Source of the DNA: Nocardioides marmoriginsengisoli
GTDB taxonomy: Bacteria; Actinomycetota; Actinomycetes; Propionibacteriales; Nocardioidaceae
DNA length: 64,000 nt
NCBI RefSeq assembly: GCF_003725695.1
Contig: NZ_RJSE01000002.1
Coordinates: 1-64,000 of the forward strand
Direction: 5' to 3'
Shown here: one piece after another, positions 19,764-27,644 of the stretch
Layout: each line of letters opens with the position of its first letter
Numbering within the stretch: position 1 is the first letter of the stretch
The notes under the pieces: generated by a model
What the model saw: only the letters and a program-made list of their open reading frames with translations
The model's database searches: none
What the model was told of the DNA's origin: nothing
Made by a program: the position numbers and the translations under genes

Positions 19764-22231
19764 GACGCGCCGTACCGTTCCCGGGTCCGCAACCGCGAAC
19801 GCACCTCGTCCCCGGCGTCGACCAGGACCCGGCGGATGCTCAGGTTGAGCTCCGGATCGCCGATCAGCTGCTCGGTCCCGGCGAGCAGGTCCGGCCCGGC
19901 CATCGTGATCGGGTAGAAGAACAACGCCCCGTCGGCCAGGCCCCAGCCCGATCGTACCGCCGTGGTGCCCTTAACCTCGGCGAGGTAGCGGTCGACGTAC
20001 GGCATCAGCAGCTCGTCCTGGCCGCTCGCCCAGAAGCCGGTCCCGATGGCCTCGATCTCGTAGTTCGACGCGGCCGCCTCGCCGGTGAAGCGCTGCCAGG
20101 CCCAGGCCTTCGCGTCCGGATCGGGCAATCGGGCGTGCGACCAGGCGTGCGCGATCTGCGTCTTGGCGTCGTTCTCGCGCGCCAGCTCGCGATCCAGCTC
20201 GTCCAGGTCGGTCGCTCCCAGGGAGGCGAGCCGCTTGAGGACCCGCCAGCGCATCCCGGCGTCGACCTCGAGGCCGGGCGTCTCGGTGCCGGCGAGCAGG
20301 GCCCGCAACCAGTCCGTGGACGTCGCCGTCCCGGTGGCGGCCTGGTAGGCGGCCAGTTGGAGGTCGGAGCCGGCCGGTGCCGTGGCGGCGCGCGCGAGGA
20401 AGGTCTGGTGCACGTCGGCGCGGGAGCGTTCCGGATCGCGCACCGTGGCGAGCAGCTTCTCGTGGACGACGCCACGGGCCCCTTCGCCGTCGTCGCCGAC
20501 CCAGACGCCGAGCGTGCCGACGGCCGCGTCCTGGTCCTCGGCCGGGACACCTGCGCAGATCATCGCGACCGCCGCGTCGGGGTCCAGTCGCGCGTGGTGG
20601 ACGCCGTTGCGCAGGGTGATCCAGGTCGTGGCGCGCAGCAGCGGGTCGGTCATCGTGGGCAGCAGGCCGGGCAATGCCGCCGCGGTGACCGGGTCGATCG
20701 TCAGATCGGCCCAGGCGGTGTCGTCGGGGTCGAGGATCACCGGAGTTCCCGGGGCGACCACGTACGGCGTCCGCTCGGTCTCGACCCGGACCTCGCCGCG
20801 CTCCCAGGCGGTGCCGTTCCAGGCAGCGACCCCGAGCACGTGGGTCCGGTCCGCGGGGTCGGCCGGGGGAGTGCGGACCACGGCGCCGGCCTGCCGGTCG
20901 AGCTCGATCCGATCGAGCCCGGCCTTGCGCAACCAGGCGGCCGTCCACGGCTCGAGGTCGCCGGCGCCTGCCGCCTCCCAGGAGCCGAACAGGTCGCGCA
21001 TGGTGGCGTTCCCGAACCGGTGCCGGGTGAAGTGGTCGCGGACGCCCCCGAGGAAGACGTCGTCACCGACTTGGTGAGCGAGCTGGGTCAGGACCGCATG
21101 GCCCTTGGAGTACGAGATGCCGTCGAAGTCCTGGAGCGCCGCGTCGGCGTCCAGGGCTCCGTTGCCCGCCACCGGGTGGGTGGACGGGCGCGAGTCCGCC
21201 GTCAGGCCCCAGTTCTTCCGGGCGACCGCGGCCCAGACGAGGGCGTCGTCGAACTCGGTGACCTCGGCCGTGACCCGGTTGCCCATGTACTCGGCGAAGG
21301 CCTCGTTGAGCCAGAGGTCGTCCCACCACTTCGGGGTCACCAGGTTGCCGAACCACTGATGCGCCATCTCGTGCGCGACGGTGGTAGCGCGCTGGATCCG
21401 CATGCTCCGCGGGACCCTGGTCGAGAAGAGCAACGGGTCCCGGAACGTCACGCAGCCCGGGTTCTCCATCGCGCCGGCGTTGAACTCCGGCACGAAGGCC
21501 TGGTCGTACTTGCCGAAGGCGTACCGGATGCCGAAGAGCCGGTGGAACTCGTCGAAGCACTGGCGGGTGAGGGTGAGCAGCTCCTCGGCGTCCTTCTCCA
21601 GGGCCGGCGCGAGCGACCGACGCGCCAGCAACCCCAGGTCGATGCCGTCGTGGTGGTCGGCGATCCGGTGGTAGGGACCGGCGACCAGGCTGACGAAGTA
21701 CGTCGACAGCGGCTGGCTCTGCTCGAACTCCCAGCGGCCGCGGTCGACCTCGGTGCCGGCTGCGTTCGCGACCACGATCCAGTCGTCCGGAGCAGCGACC
21801 CGCAGCGTGTACGGCGCCTTGAGGTCGGGCTGGTCGAAGCACGCGAACACCGACGGAGCGGCGCTCATGAAGCTCATCTGGTAGACGTACGGGCGTCCGT
21901 CGGCAGGATCAACCGCCCGGTGCAGGCCCTCGCCGTCGTTGCGGAACGGCATCGCGGACTCGACCACGATCCGGTGCTCGCCCGCGGGGAGAGTCAGCGG
22001 GTAGCGGCCGTCGTCGAGGGCGTCGACCGGGAGGTCGGTGCCGTCGAGCTCGATGCGCCCCAGGGCCACCGGCTTCAGGTCGAGGAAGGTGTCCCCGCCC
22101 TTCGAGGTCACCTCGATCACGGTGGTGCTGGCGAAGGTGGTCTCCTCGCGCAGGTCGAGCGTGACGTCGTACGACGTGATCTCGAGCAGGTCGAAACGGT
22201 CCCGGGCCTCGTTCAGCTGCAGACTGCGCAC
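19760..22231 (-). CDS. pepN: Aminopeptidase N (M1 zinc metallopeptidase)
   Basis: 823 aa. Substrate-binding GAMENPG and zinc site HEMAHQWFGNLVTPKWWDD with the third ligand in NEAFAEY are intact. The N-terminal beta domain (LDLREETTFASTTVIEV) precedes the thermolysin-like core and an ERAP1-like C-terminal domain. The GTG start is set by the -10 element TAGTGT ending 7 nt upstream; the in-frame extension beyond it is antisense to osmC. Followed in operon by fdhD. Confidence 0.95.
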   Translation of the reverse strand: MRSLQLNEARDRFDLLEITSYDVTLDLREETTFASTTVIEVTSKGGDTFLDLKPVALGRIELDGTDLPVDALDDGRYPLTLPAGEHRIVVESAMPFRNDGEGLHRAVDPADGRPYVYQMSFMSAAPSVFACFDQPDLKAPYTLRVAAPDDWIVVANAAGTEVDRGRWEFEQSQPLSTYFVSLVAGPYHRIADHHDGIDLGLLARRSLAPALEKDAEELLTLTRQCFDEFHRLFGIRYAFGKYDQAFVPEFNAGAMENPGCVTFRDPLLFSTRVPRSMRIQRATTVAHEMAHQWFGNLVTPKWWDDLWLNEAFAEYMGNRVTAEVTEFDDALVWAAVARKNWGLTADSRPSTHPVAGNGALDADAALQDFDGISYSKGHAVLTQLAHQVGDDVFLGGVRDHFTRHRFGNATMRDLFGSWEAAGAGDLEPWTAAWLRKAGLDRIELDRQAGAVVRTPPADPADRTHVLGVAAWNGTAWERGEVRVETERTPYVVAPGTPVILDPDDTAWADLTIDPVTAAALPGLLPTMTDPLLRATTWITLRNGVHHARLDPDAAVAMICAGVPAEDQDAAVGTLGVWVGDDGEGARGVVHEKLLATVRDPERSRADVHQTFLARAATAPAGSDLQLAAYQAATGTATSTDWLRALLAGTETPGLEVDAGMRWRVLKRLASLGATDLDELDRELARENDAKTQIAHAWSHARLPDPDAKAWAWQRFTGEAAASNYEIEAIGTGFWASGQDELLMPYVDRYLAEVKGTTAVRSGWGLADGALFFYPITMAGPDLLAGTEQLIGDPELNLSIRRVLVDAGDEVRSRLRTRERYGAS

Positions 22232-22238
22232 ACCACAC

Positions 22239-22248
22239 ACACTAAGGT
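22239..22248. promoter_or_regulatory. Overlapping bidirectional leaderless promoter, pepN / osmC
   Basis: The 24-bp gap between the two divergent genes holds TAAGGT (22243-22248, plus) and TAGTGT (22239-22244, minus), which share the base pairs 22243-22244. Each ends exactly 7 nt before its start codon (ATG 22256; GTG 22231). Neither gene has a ribosome site. Confidence 0.65.
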
Positions 22249-22255
22249 CCGAGTC

Positions 22256-22684
22256 ATGACCGCTGAACGTGAGACCCTGCGCTCCATCGACCTCACCCGG
22301 ATCGGTGAGGGCCGCTACAAGGCCACCAACGCCCGGGGCGGCGTGCTCCCGGTGGGGAGCGGCAGCGACCCGGACTTCACGCCGGTGGAGCTGCTCCTGA
22401 CCGCGATCGCCGGCTGCAGCGCCATCGACGTCGACCTGATCACCGGCAAGCGGGCTCAGCCGACGTCGTTCGAGGTCCATGCCGAGGGCGACAAGATCCG
22501 CGACGACCAGGGCAACCGGATGACCAACCTCCGGGTCACCTTCGACCTGGTCTTCCCCGACGGCGAGGGCGGCGACGCGGCCCGGGACGTGCTGCAACGG
22601 GCGATCGAGCAGTCCCGCGACCGGCTCTGCACCGTCAGCCGCACGGTGGCGGTAGCGTCGCCGGTCGAGATGGAGAAGAAGTAG
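22256..22684 (+). CDS. OsmC family peroxiredoxin-like protein
   Basis: 142 aa. The two redox cysteines of the OsmC/Ohr fold are present in 'TAIAGCSAIDVDL' and 'RDRLCTVSRTV'; 'FTPVELLLTA' is typical. Likely a thiol-dependent peroxidase, although the subgroup (YhfA-like) is less characterised than Ohr. Leaderless start. Confidence 0.85.
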   Translation: MTAERETLRSIDLTRIGEGRYKATNARGGVLPVGSGSDPDFTPVELLLTAIAGCSAIDVDLITGKRAQPTSFEVHAEGDKIRDDQGNRMTNLRVTFDLVFPDGEGGDAARDVLQRAIEQSRDRLCTVSRTVAVASPVEMEKK

Positions 22685-22687
22685 CCG

Positions 22688-23371
22688 CTACTTGACGCTG
22701 GTGATGGTGACCGGCTCGATCGGCGCGCCGTCCGGGGCCCCGCCCGCGGTGCCCTTGGCACCGATTGCCTTGAGCACCTTGAGGCCGCTCGCGTTGGTCC
22801 GCCCGAAGACGGTGTAGTTCGGCGGGAACGGCGAGTCCTCGTACATCAGGAAGAACTGCGAACCACCGGTGTCGGGCTGGGAGCGGTTGGCCATCGCGAT
22901 GGTGCCGCCGGGATAGGTGCAGGTCCCGCCGGCGTCGCACGGCTGCAGCCGGGGATCGTTGGCCACCAGCTCGTCCGGGATCGTGTAACCGGGACCACCG
23001 CGGCCGTCCCCGTTGGGGTCGCCGCACTGCAGGATGTAGTCGCCGACGGTGAGCATCCGGTGGCAGCTGGTGTTGTCGTAGAAGCCCTGCTGGGCGAGCG
23101 AGACGAACGAGTTCACCGTGCACGGAGCCAGGTCGGGTTCCAGGGTCAGCGGGATCACGCCGCTGTTCGTGGTGATCGTGATCGTCGTCGGCGCCGGACT
23201 CGGAGGATCGGCCGGCGGTGCCTTCACCGACTTCGCGGCGTCGTCGAACGCCGGGTACGAGCACGAGCCCGCCGCCTGGGTGTCCGGGTCGGAGGAGTCG
23301 TCGGTGGAGCCGCAGCCGCTGAGGACGAGTGCGGCCAGGGTCAGCACGAGAGCGGTACGCATCCGAATCAC
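22688..23371 (-). CDS. Cyclophilin-type peptidyl-prolyl isomerase lipoprotein
   Basis: 227 aa. Lipobox LVLSGC after a hydrophobic signal (TALVLTLAALVL) makes it an extracytoplasmic lipoprotein. A cyclophilin domain follows: 'VNSFVSLAQQGFYDNTSCHRML', 'LQCGDPNGDGRGGPGY', 'IAMANRSQPDTGGSQFFLMY', 'YTVFGRTNASGLKVL'. The catalytic Arg of FHR is in 'CHRM', as in many actinobacterial secreted forms. The GTG at 23371 is 6 nt after TACGCT. Confidence 0.92.
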   Translation of the reverse strand: MIRMRTALVLTLAALVLSGCGSTDDSSDPDTQAAGSCSYPAFDDAAKSVKAPPADPPSPAPTTITITTNSGVIPLTLEPDLAPCTVNSFVSLAQQGFYDNTSCHRMLTVGDYILQCGDPNGDGRGGPGYTIPDELVANDPRLQPCDAGGTCTYPGGTIAMANRSQPDTGGSQFFLMYEDSPFPPNYTVFGRTNASGLKVLKAIGAKGTAGGAPDGAPIEPVTITSVK

Positions 23372-23377
23372 CGGGAG

Positions 23378-23383
23378 AGCGTA
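23378..23383 (-). promoter_or_regulatory. -10 element TACGCT, leaderless promoter of the cyclophilin lipoprotein
   Basis: Minus-strand TACGCT ends 6 nt before the GTG at 23371. Its upstream region lies within the hairpin that ends the preceding gene. Confidence 0.5.
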
Positions 23384-23384
23384 G

Positions 23385-23422
23385 CGAGAAGGGCCACGGA
23401 CATCGGTCCGTGGCCCTTCTCG
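23385..23422 (-). terminator. 17-bp perfect hairpin between aldo-keto reductase and cyclophilin genes
   Basis: CGAGAAGGGCCACGGAC and its exact complement flank the loop ATCG. There is no U-tract, as is common for actinobacterial terminators. It follows the aldo-keto reductase stop (23445) in the reading direction. Confidence 0.75.
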
Positions 23423-23444
23423 TGGAACATCGACTGACGCAGCG

Positions 23445-24281
23445 TCACATCTCGTAGTGCTCGTTGGGATCGCCGTCGAAGAGGCGCCCGTCCTCGCGGC
23501 CGAGCGCGGTGATCGCGTCGACCTGCTCGTCGCTGAGCTCGAACTCGAAGATGTCGCCGTTGGTCAGCTGGTGGTCCGGCGCGGTCGCCTTCGGGATCGG
23601 CACCGAGCCGAGCTGGAAGTGCCAGCGCAGGACGACCTGGGCGGGGGAGACCCCGTGCGCCTCGGCCGCGTTGCGGACCGCGTCCTCCTCGAAGAGTCCC
23701 TTCGCGCGGGCCAGCGGGCTCCATGCGATGGTCCGGATGCCGAGCGAGTCGTGGACCGCGCGCAGCTCGTCCTGCGGGAAGTACGGGTGCATCTCGATCT
23801 GGTTCACGGCTGGGACGACGCCGCTGGTGTCCATGATCCGGTCGAGGTGCTCGGCGGTGAAGTTCGAGACCCCGATCGTGGTGACCAGGCCGTCGCGCTG
23901 CAGGTCGACCAGGGCGCGCCAGGCCTCGCTGTACTCGTCGCGCTTCGGGTTCGGCCAGTGGATCATGTGCAGGTCGATGTGGTCGAGGCCGAGACGGCCG
24001 ATCGACTCGTGCGTTGAGACGATCGCGTCGTCGTACGCGTGGTGGCGCCCGGGCAGCTTGCTGGCGACGCGGAACTCCGGACGCGGGACGCCGGAACGGC
24101 GGATCGCCTCGCCGACGGTCATCTCGTTGCCGTAGTTCACGGCCGTGTCGATCAGCCGGTAGCCGGACTCGACGGCGCTCAGGAGGGCGTCGAGGCCGTC
24201 GGCGCCCTGGAGACCGGTGGTGCCGAAGCCGACTGCGGGCAGCTCGGTGCCGTCATTGAGGTCATAAATCGGGATATCCAT
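23445..24281 (-). CDS. Aldo/keto reductase
   Basis: 278 aa when begun at 'MDIPIYDLNDGTELP'; weak GAGAG precedes it. Catalytic tetrad: Asp in LIDTAVNYGNE, its Tyr, Lys in VASKLPG and His in DLHMIHWPNP. NADPH-binding end 'GSVPIPKATAPDHQ' is typical. 2,5-diketo-D-gluconate-reductase-like group; actual substrate unknown. A TAGGGT -10 (24373-24378) would give a leader of about 85 nt. Confidence 0.9.
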   Translation of the reverse strand: MDIPIYDLNDGTELPAVGFGTTGLQGADGLDALLSAVESGYRLIDTAVNYGNEMTVGEAIRRSGVPRPEFRVASKLPGRHHAYDDAIVSTHESIGRLGLDHIDLHMIHWPNPKRDEYSEAWRALVDLQRDGLVTTIGVSNFTAEHLDRIMDTSGVVPAVNQIEMHPYFPQDELRAVHDSLGIRTIAWSPLARAKGLFEEDAVRNAAEAHGVSPAQVVLRWHFQLGSVPIPKATAPDHQLTNGDIFEFELSDEQVDAITALGREDGRLFDGDPNEHYEM

Positions 24282-24555
24282 CGAACTCTCACGTTTCTGC
24301 TCGCGGGCAACAACACGGTTTCGCTCGGCCACTTCGTGGTGCTCTCTCCCCGGTGGCCGGGCTCAGGATCAAACCCTAGCGAGATTGGCGGCTCCTGACA
24401 CGCATTCAAGAACGGAGAATTCGGAATTCTTGGACATTGCGCCGAACGAGGGTGGGGAGTCCTGGGCACGTGAAGGCGGTGGAACCAGCCGGAGGTGCCG
24501 TCGATCGGCACCTCCGGGGGAGTGCTGGGCGGAAGTCGCTGCCTAGCGTCGAAGC
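24282..24555. promoter_or_regulatory. Divergent intergenic region with minus-strand -10 TAGGGT and a strong hairpin
   Basis: Contains TAGGGT (24373-24378, minus) for the aldo-keto reductase and, nearer vanZ, a perfect 12-bp hairpin CCGGAGGTGCCG / CGGCACCTCCGG with a 5-nt loop (24489-24517). The hairpin ends 27 nt before the vanZ -10 element. No gene is evident in this stretch. Confidence 0.5.
24544..24549 (+). promoter_or_regulatory. -10 element TAGCGT, leaderless promoter of the VanZ gene
   Basis: TAGCGT ends 6 nt before the ATG at 24556. Confidence 0.55.
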
Positions 24556-24966
24556 ATGCGCTGCTTTGCTCTCGTCCTCCTCGGTCTCTACCTCGTCTTC
24601 GTCGCACGGCTCACCCTGGCCGACCCGTCCGCCGGACAGTCCGTGTTCTCCTTGGCGGATTCGCTGGCGACCCGGTACTCGGGCGGTGAGCTCGACTGGA
24701 GCGAGACGGAGGTGCTGGCGAACGTGGCCCTGTTCGTGCCGATCGGATTCCTCCTCACGGTGGTCCTGGGCCGGCCGGTGATGAGCATCGTGCTGTGCGT
24801 GCTCGGGTCCGCGTGCATCGAGCTGGCGCAGCAGCAGTGGCTTCCGAGCAGGGTGCCGACGATCGCCGATGTCCAGCACAACAGCCTCGGTGGGCTGATC
24901 GGATCGCTGGTCGCATGGCCGTTGCTCTGGCTGTCGAGGCCCTTGAAGCAACCAAAGGTTGCGTAA
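24556..24966 (+). CDS. VanZ family membrane protein
   Basis: 136 aa with hydrophobic segments at residues 2-18, 51-70, 74-86 and 111-127. The VanZ core 'EVLANVALFVPIGFLL', 'ACIELAQ' and 'ADVQHNSLGGLIGSL' is intact. VanZ in enterococci gives low-level teicoplanin resistance; in actinobacteria the role is undefined. Its last codons overlap the first operator of the ArsR cassette. Confidence 0.88.
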   Translation: MRCFALVLLGLYLVFVARLTLADPSAGQSVFSLADSLATRYSGGELDWSETEVLANVALFVPIGFLLTVVLGRPVMSIVLCVLGSACIELAQQQWLPSRVPTIADVQHNSLGGLIGSLVAWPLLWLSRPLKQPKVA

Positions 24967-25005
24967 AGACAGAACAGGGGTTAGCGTTACGCAACCAAAC
25001 GTTGC
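24948..25005 (+). promoter_or_regulatory. Promoter with two ArsR-type operators ahead of the SRPBCC/ArsR cassette
   Basis: -35 TTGCGT (24959-24964), 17-bp spacer, -10 TAGCGT (24982-24987). Two dyads bracket it: GCAACC-aaa-GGTTGC (24948-24962) covers the -35, and GCAACcaaacGTTGC (24991-25005) covers the expected transcription start. Their spacing is 43 bp, about four helical turns, so one repressor could lock both ends of the promoter. The natural ligand protein is the ArsR regulator two genes down. Confidence 0.7.
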
Positions 25006-25020
25006 GAAAGGCTGGATCCC

Positions 25021-25476
25021 ATGGAATACGCAAGCATCGAGCGCGAGCTCTACGTCGAGGCCAGCCCGGAGATCACGTTCGAGGTGGTCAGCCGACCCGA
25101 GCACCTGAAGGAGTGGTGGCCGGACGAGGCGGACTTCTCGGGAGAGCCGGGGGAGAGCGGCACGATCGGCTTCCGCCAGGACGGGGAGACCTTCCAGGTG
25201 CCGCTGACGGTGATCGTCTCGGATCCGCCCCGGACGTTCACGTTCCGCTGGACCCAGGACGCCGGCACGGAAGCGATCACCGGCAACTCGTTGCTGGTCA
25301 CCTTCGAGCTGGTGCCGCAGGGGAGCGGAACGCTGGTGAAGCTCACCGAAACCGGATTCCGGGAGATGGGCTGGGAGGCCGCGAAGGTGGCTGCCGAGTA
25401 CGCCGACCACGTCAGCGGCTGGGACTTCTTCCTCCCGCGCCTGGACACCTACGTGACCCGGCTGGTCGCGTCGTGA
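25021..25476 (+). CDS. SRPBCC (AHSA1-like) domain protein
   Basis: 151 aa, START/Bet v1-type fold with 'IERELYVEASPEITFEVVSRPEHLKEWW' and 'SGWDFFLPRLDTYV'. Commonly found coupled to ArsR regulators, as here, where its stop overlaps the regulator start (GTGA). Role probably ligand binding; the ligand is unknown. Confidence 0.85.
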   Translation: MEYASIERELYVEASPEITFEVVSRPEHLKEWWPDEADFSGEPGESGTIGFRQDGETFQVPLTVIVSDPPRTFTFRWTQDAGTEAITGNSLLVTFELVPQGSGTLVKLTETGFREMGWEAAKVAAEYADHVSGWDFFLPRLDTYVTRLVAS

Positions 25477-25823
25477 GCGTCCAGGTCGACGACGACCTCT
25501 GGTCCGCGATCGGCGACCCGACCCGGCGCCGAATGCTCGACCTGCTCCTCGCCGACGGCGGCGGGACCGCGACCAGCCTGAGCGGCCGGCTGCCGGTGAC
25601 CCGGCAAGCGGTCTCGAAGCACCTCGGCGTCTTGGACCGGGTCGGACTGGTCACGGTCACGCCGTCCGGCAGGGAGAGGCGGTACGTCGTGGACGACGAG
25701 CAGTTCGCCCGCGCGGTCGCGCAGCTCACGGCGGTCGGATCCGCCTGGGATGCCCGTCTGCAGCGGATCAAGACGATCGCAGAAGCGATCCAGGCAGAAG
25801 TCAATCAACGCGAAGGGAACTGA
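25473..25823 (+). CDS. ArsR-family transcriptional regulator
   Basis: 116 aa, GTG start. Winged helix 'AIGDPTRRRMLDLLLADGGGTATSL' and recognition helix 'VTRQAVSKHLGVLDRVGLV'. No CxC metal site, so not a metal sensor; it belongs to the SRPBCC-linked ArsR group. Probably binds the two GCAACC operators in the cassette's promoter. Confidence 0.9.
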   Translation: MSVQVDDDLWSAIGDPTRRRMLDLLLADGGGTATSLSGRLPVTRQAVSKHLGVLDRVGLVTVTPSGRERRYVVDDEQFARAVAQLTAVGSAWDARLQRIKTIAEAIQAEVNQREGN

Positions 25824-25825
25824 CC

Positions 25826-26266
25826 ATGGACATCGTGCACAGGATCGGCGTCAAGGACGCCACCACCGAGGACGTCTACGCGGCACTGACCACGATCGAA
25901 GGTCTGGCCGGCTGGTGGACGACGGACACCACCGGAGATGCCGAGGTCGGCGGCGTCATCGCCTTCCGCTTCATCCCCGGAGGGTTCGACATGAAGGTCA
26001 AGGAGCTGGTGCCGGGCAAGGCAGTGCTGTGGGAGGTCGTCGAGGGACCGCCGGAGTGGCTCGGCACGGAGGTGTCGTTCGAGCTCAAGCAGGAAGGGGA
26101 GTACGCGATCGTGCTCTTCGAGCACCGCGGCTGGGCGGACCAGGTCGAGTTCATGTACCACTGCAGCACCAAGTGGGCGTCGTACCTGCTCAGCCTGAAG
26201 CAGCTCGTGGAGACCGGGAAGGGTGCCCCGGCGCCGTACGACGTGATGATCAGCGACTGGCACTGA
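25826..26266 (+). CDS. SRPBCC (AHSA1-like) domain protein, second in cassette
   Basis: 146 aa, begins two bases after the arsR stop with GAAGGGA upstream. Core 'TTIEGLAGWWTTDTTGDA' and 'FMYHCSTKWASYLLSLKQLVE'. Same fold as the first gene but a different subgroup, so the cassette is SRPBCC-ArsR-SRPBCC. Confidence 0.85.
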   Translation: MDIVHRIGVKDATTEDVYAALTTIEGLAGWWTTDTTGDAEVGGVIAFRFIPGGFDMKVKELVPGKAVLWEVVEGPPEWLGTEVSFELKQEGEYAIVLFEHRGWADQVEFMYHCSTKWASYLLSLKQLVETGKGAPAPYDVMISDWH

Positions 26267-26285
26267 CTCGCCCCGGGCCGATTGC

Positions 26286-26291
26286 TAAGGT
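26286..26291 (+). promoter_or_regulatory. -10 element TAAGGT, leaderless promoter of the third SRPBCC gene
   Basis: TAAGGT ends 7 nt before the ATG at 26299; the hexamer and spacing are the same as at osmC. Confidence 0.55.
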
Positions 26292-26298
26292 CCCGCCC

Positions 26299-26727
26299 AT
26301 GTCGACGGTGACGATCAGTCGCGAGATTCGGATCCCCGCGCCACCTGCGGTCGTTTGGTCAGTCCTGGCGACACCCAGCCAGCAGTCGGTAGTGGATCAG
26401 CGGGTTCGACTGATCAGCGAATGGGGTGAGCCGGGGACGGTGGATTCGGGCTACGAGCTGTCGATGCGTGGACGGCTGCCGATGCGTCTGCACGTCACCG
26501 ATGCGGTAGCAGGCGAGCGGCACGTCGTGGCCATCGAGTGGAACGGCCGCACACGAGGTTCGCAGGAAGCGCACCTCGAGCCTGACGGCGTGGGTTGCGT
26601 CCTGATGTACACGATGTCGATCGAAGTGCCGCTCGGCCTGAGGTCGCTTCAGCGCATCTACGGCGAGAAGAGACTGGGCAAGTGGCTCGACGCCGTGGCT
26701 CGGGTGAGCACAGCAGTGGGCGAGTGA
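26299..26727 (+). CDS. SRPBCC family protein (polyketide cyclase/dehydrase-like)
   Basis: 142 aa. 'ISREIRIPAPPAVVWSVLATPSQQ' and 'EAHLEPDGVGCVLMYTMSIEVPLGL' indicate the START-like fold. Separately transcribed from the ArsR cassette. It is the last chromosomal gene before the phage insertion; its stop is 24 bp from the dif-like site. Confidence 0.8.
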   Translation: MSTVTISREIRIPAPPAVVWSVLATPSQQSVVDQRVRLISEWGEPGTVDSGYELSMRGRLPMRLHVTDAVAGERHVVAIEWNGRTRGSQEAHLEPDGVGCVLMYTMSIEVPLGLRSLQRIYGEKRLGKWLDAVARVSTAVGE

Positions 26728-26751
26728 CCTTCTCGGCTTCCGGGCTACATT

Positions 26752-26779
26752 CGTTGACATAATGTTCCTTATCGGCGCT
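26752..26779 (-). other. Left dif-like XerC/XerD recombination site (prophage left junction)
   Basis: Read on the minus strand: XerC arm AGCGCCGATAA, 6-nt centre GGAACA, XerD arm TTATGTCAACG. The XerD arm matches the E. coli dif arm TTATGTTAAAT at 8 of 11 positions and the XerC arm ends in the expected ATAA. The 17-bp core (26761-26777) recurs at the right end, 8,950 bp away. Confidence 0.75.
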
Positions 26780-26799
26780 TCATGCTCGTACTCGTCTGG

Positions 26800-27219
26800 C
26801 TAATCCGCGCGGTGTTTGCCCCGTGGCTTCGCCAGCATCCCGGACCCGACGCGCACCGTGTAGCCCTCCCACACGCCCCGAACGTCCTCGACCTGGAGAC
26901 CCGTCGTCCCCGCGAACCACTCCCGACGCCAGTCAGCCACGTGCGCCTCACGACGACGAACCGCGCCCGCGTAACGCTGCTGCGCCGCCTGCCGAGAAAC
27001 CCCCAACGCCTCCGCAATCACGGCCCACGAGCAGCCGCGATCACGCGCCGCCGCCACGTACAGAACCGCTGCGCTCTCTAACTCGTTCGTTGCGTAGACA
27101 ACGGCCCGCAGCTCGTTGATCGGATCCGCCGGCCCGCGTCCCCAGCCGTCCAACCGCTGACGAGCCCACCGAACGCGCACCCGCGCGTTCGACCCAGCCT
27201 CCGCAGCCTCACGACTCAT
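26800..27219 (-). CDS. Phage HTH protein (homeodomain-like / sigma-like helix-turn-helix)
   Basis: 139 aa from the ATG at 27219; earlier in-frame TTG/GTG starts exist and no ribosome site decides. The helix-turn-helix is GCSWAVIAEALGVSRQAAQQRY (about residues 61-82), followed by a basic stretch VRRREAHVADWRREW. Its C-terminal 28 codons recur, diverged, just outside the right end of the prophage. Differences between the copies fall mostly at minus-strand third codon positions, which confirms the coding strand. Likely phage regulatory gene; target unknown. Confidence 0.7.
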   Translation of the reverse strand: MSREAAEAGSNARVRVRWARQRLDGWGRGPADPINELRAVVYATNELESAAVLYVAAARDRGCSWAVIAEALGVSRQAAQQRYAGAVRRREAHVADWRREWFAGTTGLQVEDVRGVWEGYTVRVGSGMLAKPRGKHRAD

Positions 27220-27299
27220 CTGGAGATGGTCGCGCACGTCAACGCCTCTTGTCGTCAAAACGACCCCTAGAGGTCTCGCAAACGACAACACTCGTTGAC

Positions 27300-27644
27300 A
27301 TGGACAACAACACCGGCGGCGGCGTCGTCATGCTGGCCGTCTTCACCTGGTTCGTGATCTGGCTCGTCACAACGCTCTACAACCTCGTCACTACCCGTCG
27401 CGCCGCAGAGCGGCGCGAGCGCGACTTCGCCGCCCGACCCCTGCTGACGCCACGAGCGGGCGCATCCCGCGACGAGGTCATGGTCGCCCTGGAAACCACC
27501 CTCGCGACCTACGTCGAGCACGCACACGTATGCCGGAAACTCACAACCGGCGCTCTCGTCGAAGCGCACTCCCGCGAGACCGCCCGCCTCGCTGCGCACT
27601 ACCAGATCCTTCGGGCTCAACTACTTTCGATGAGCGCCACCTAG
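27300..27644 (+). CDS. Phage membrane protein, unknown function
   Basis: 114 aa with one transmembrane helix (VVMLAVFTWFVIWLVTTLY, residues ~9-27), a basic RRAAERRERD stretch on the cytoplasmic side and a helical tail. The first of three plus-strand genes opposite to the structural operon. Start not backed by a ribosome site. No recognised family. Confidence 0.55.
   Translation: MDNNTGGGVVMLAVFTWFVIWLVTTLYNLVTTRRAAERRERDFAARPLLTPRAGASRDEVMVALETTLATYVEHAHVCRKLTTGALVEAHSRETARLAAHYQILRAQLLSMSAT

Noticed and set aside
20135-22684. 849-codon plus-strand frame ending with OsmC
   Set aside because: Only the last 142 codons are the real osmC gene, which has its own promoter; the rest is antisense to pepN.
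26728-26799. tRNA gene as phage attachment site
   Set aside because: No cloverleaf or CCA-type end is present; the duplicated core fits dif instead.
26782-27081. Plus-strand frame (MLVLVWLIRAVFAPWL...) at the left end, similar to a frame at the right end
   Set aside because: The similarity is real, but differences between copies concentrate at minus-strand third positions, so the coding strand is the minus strand (HTH gene).
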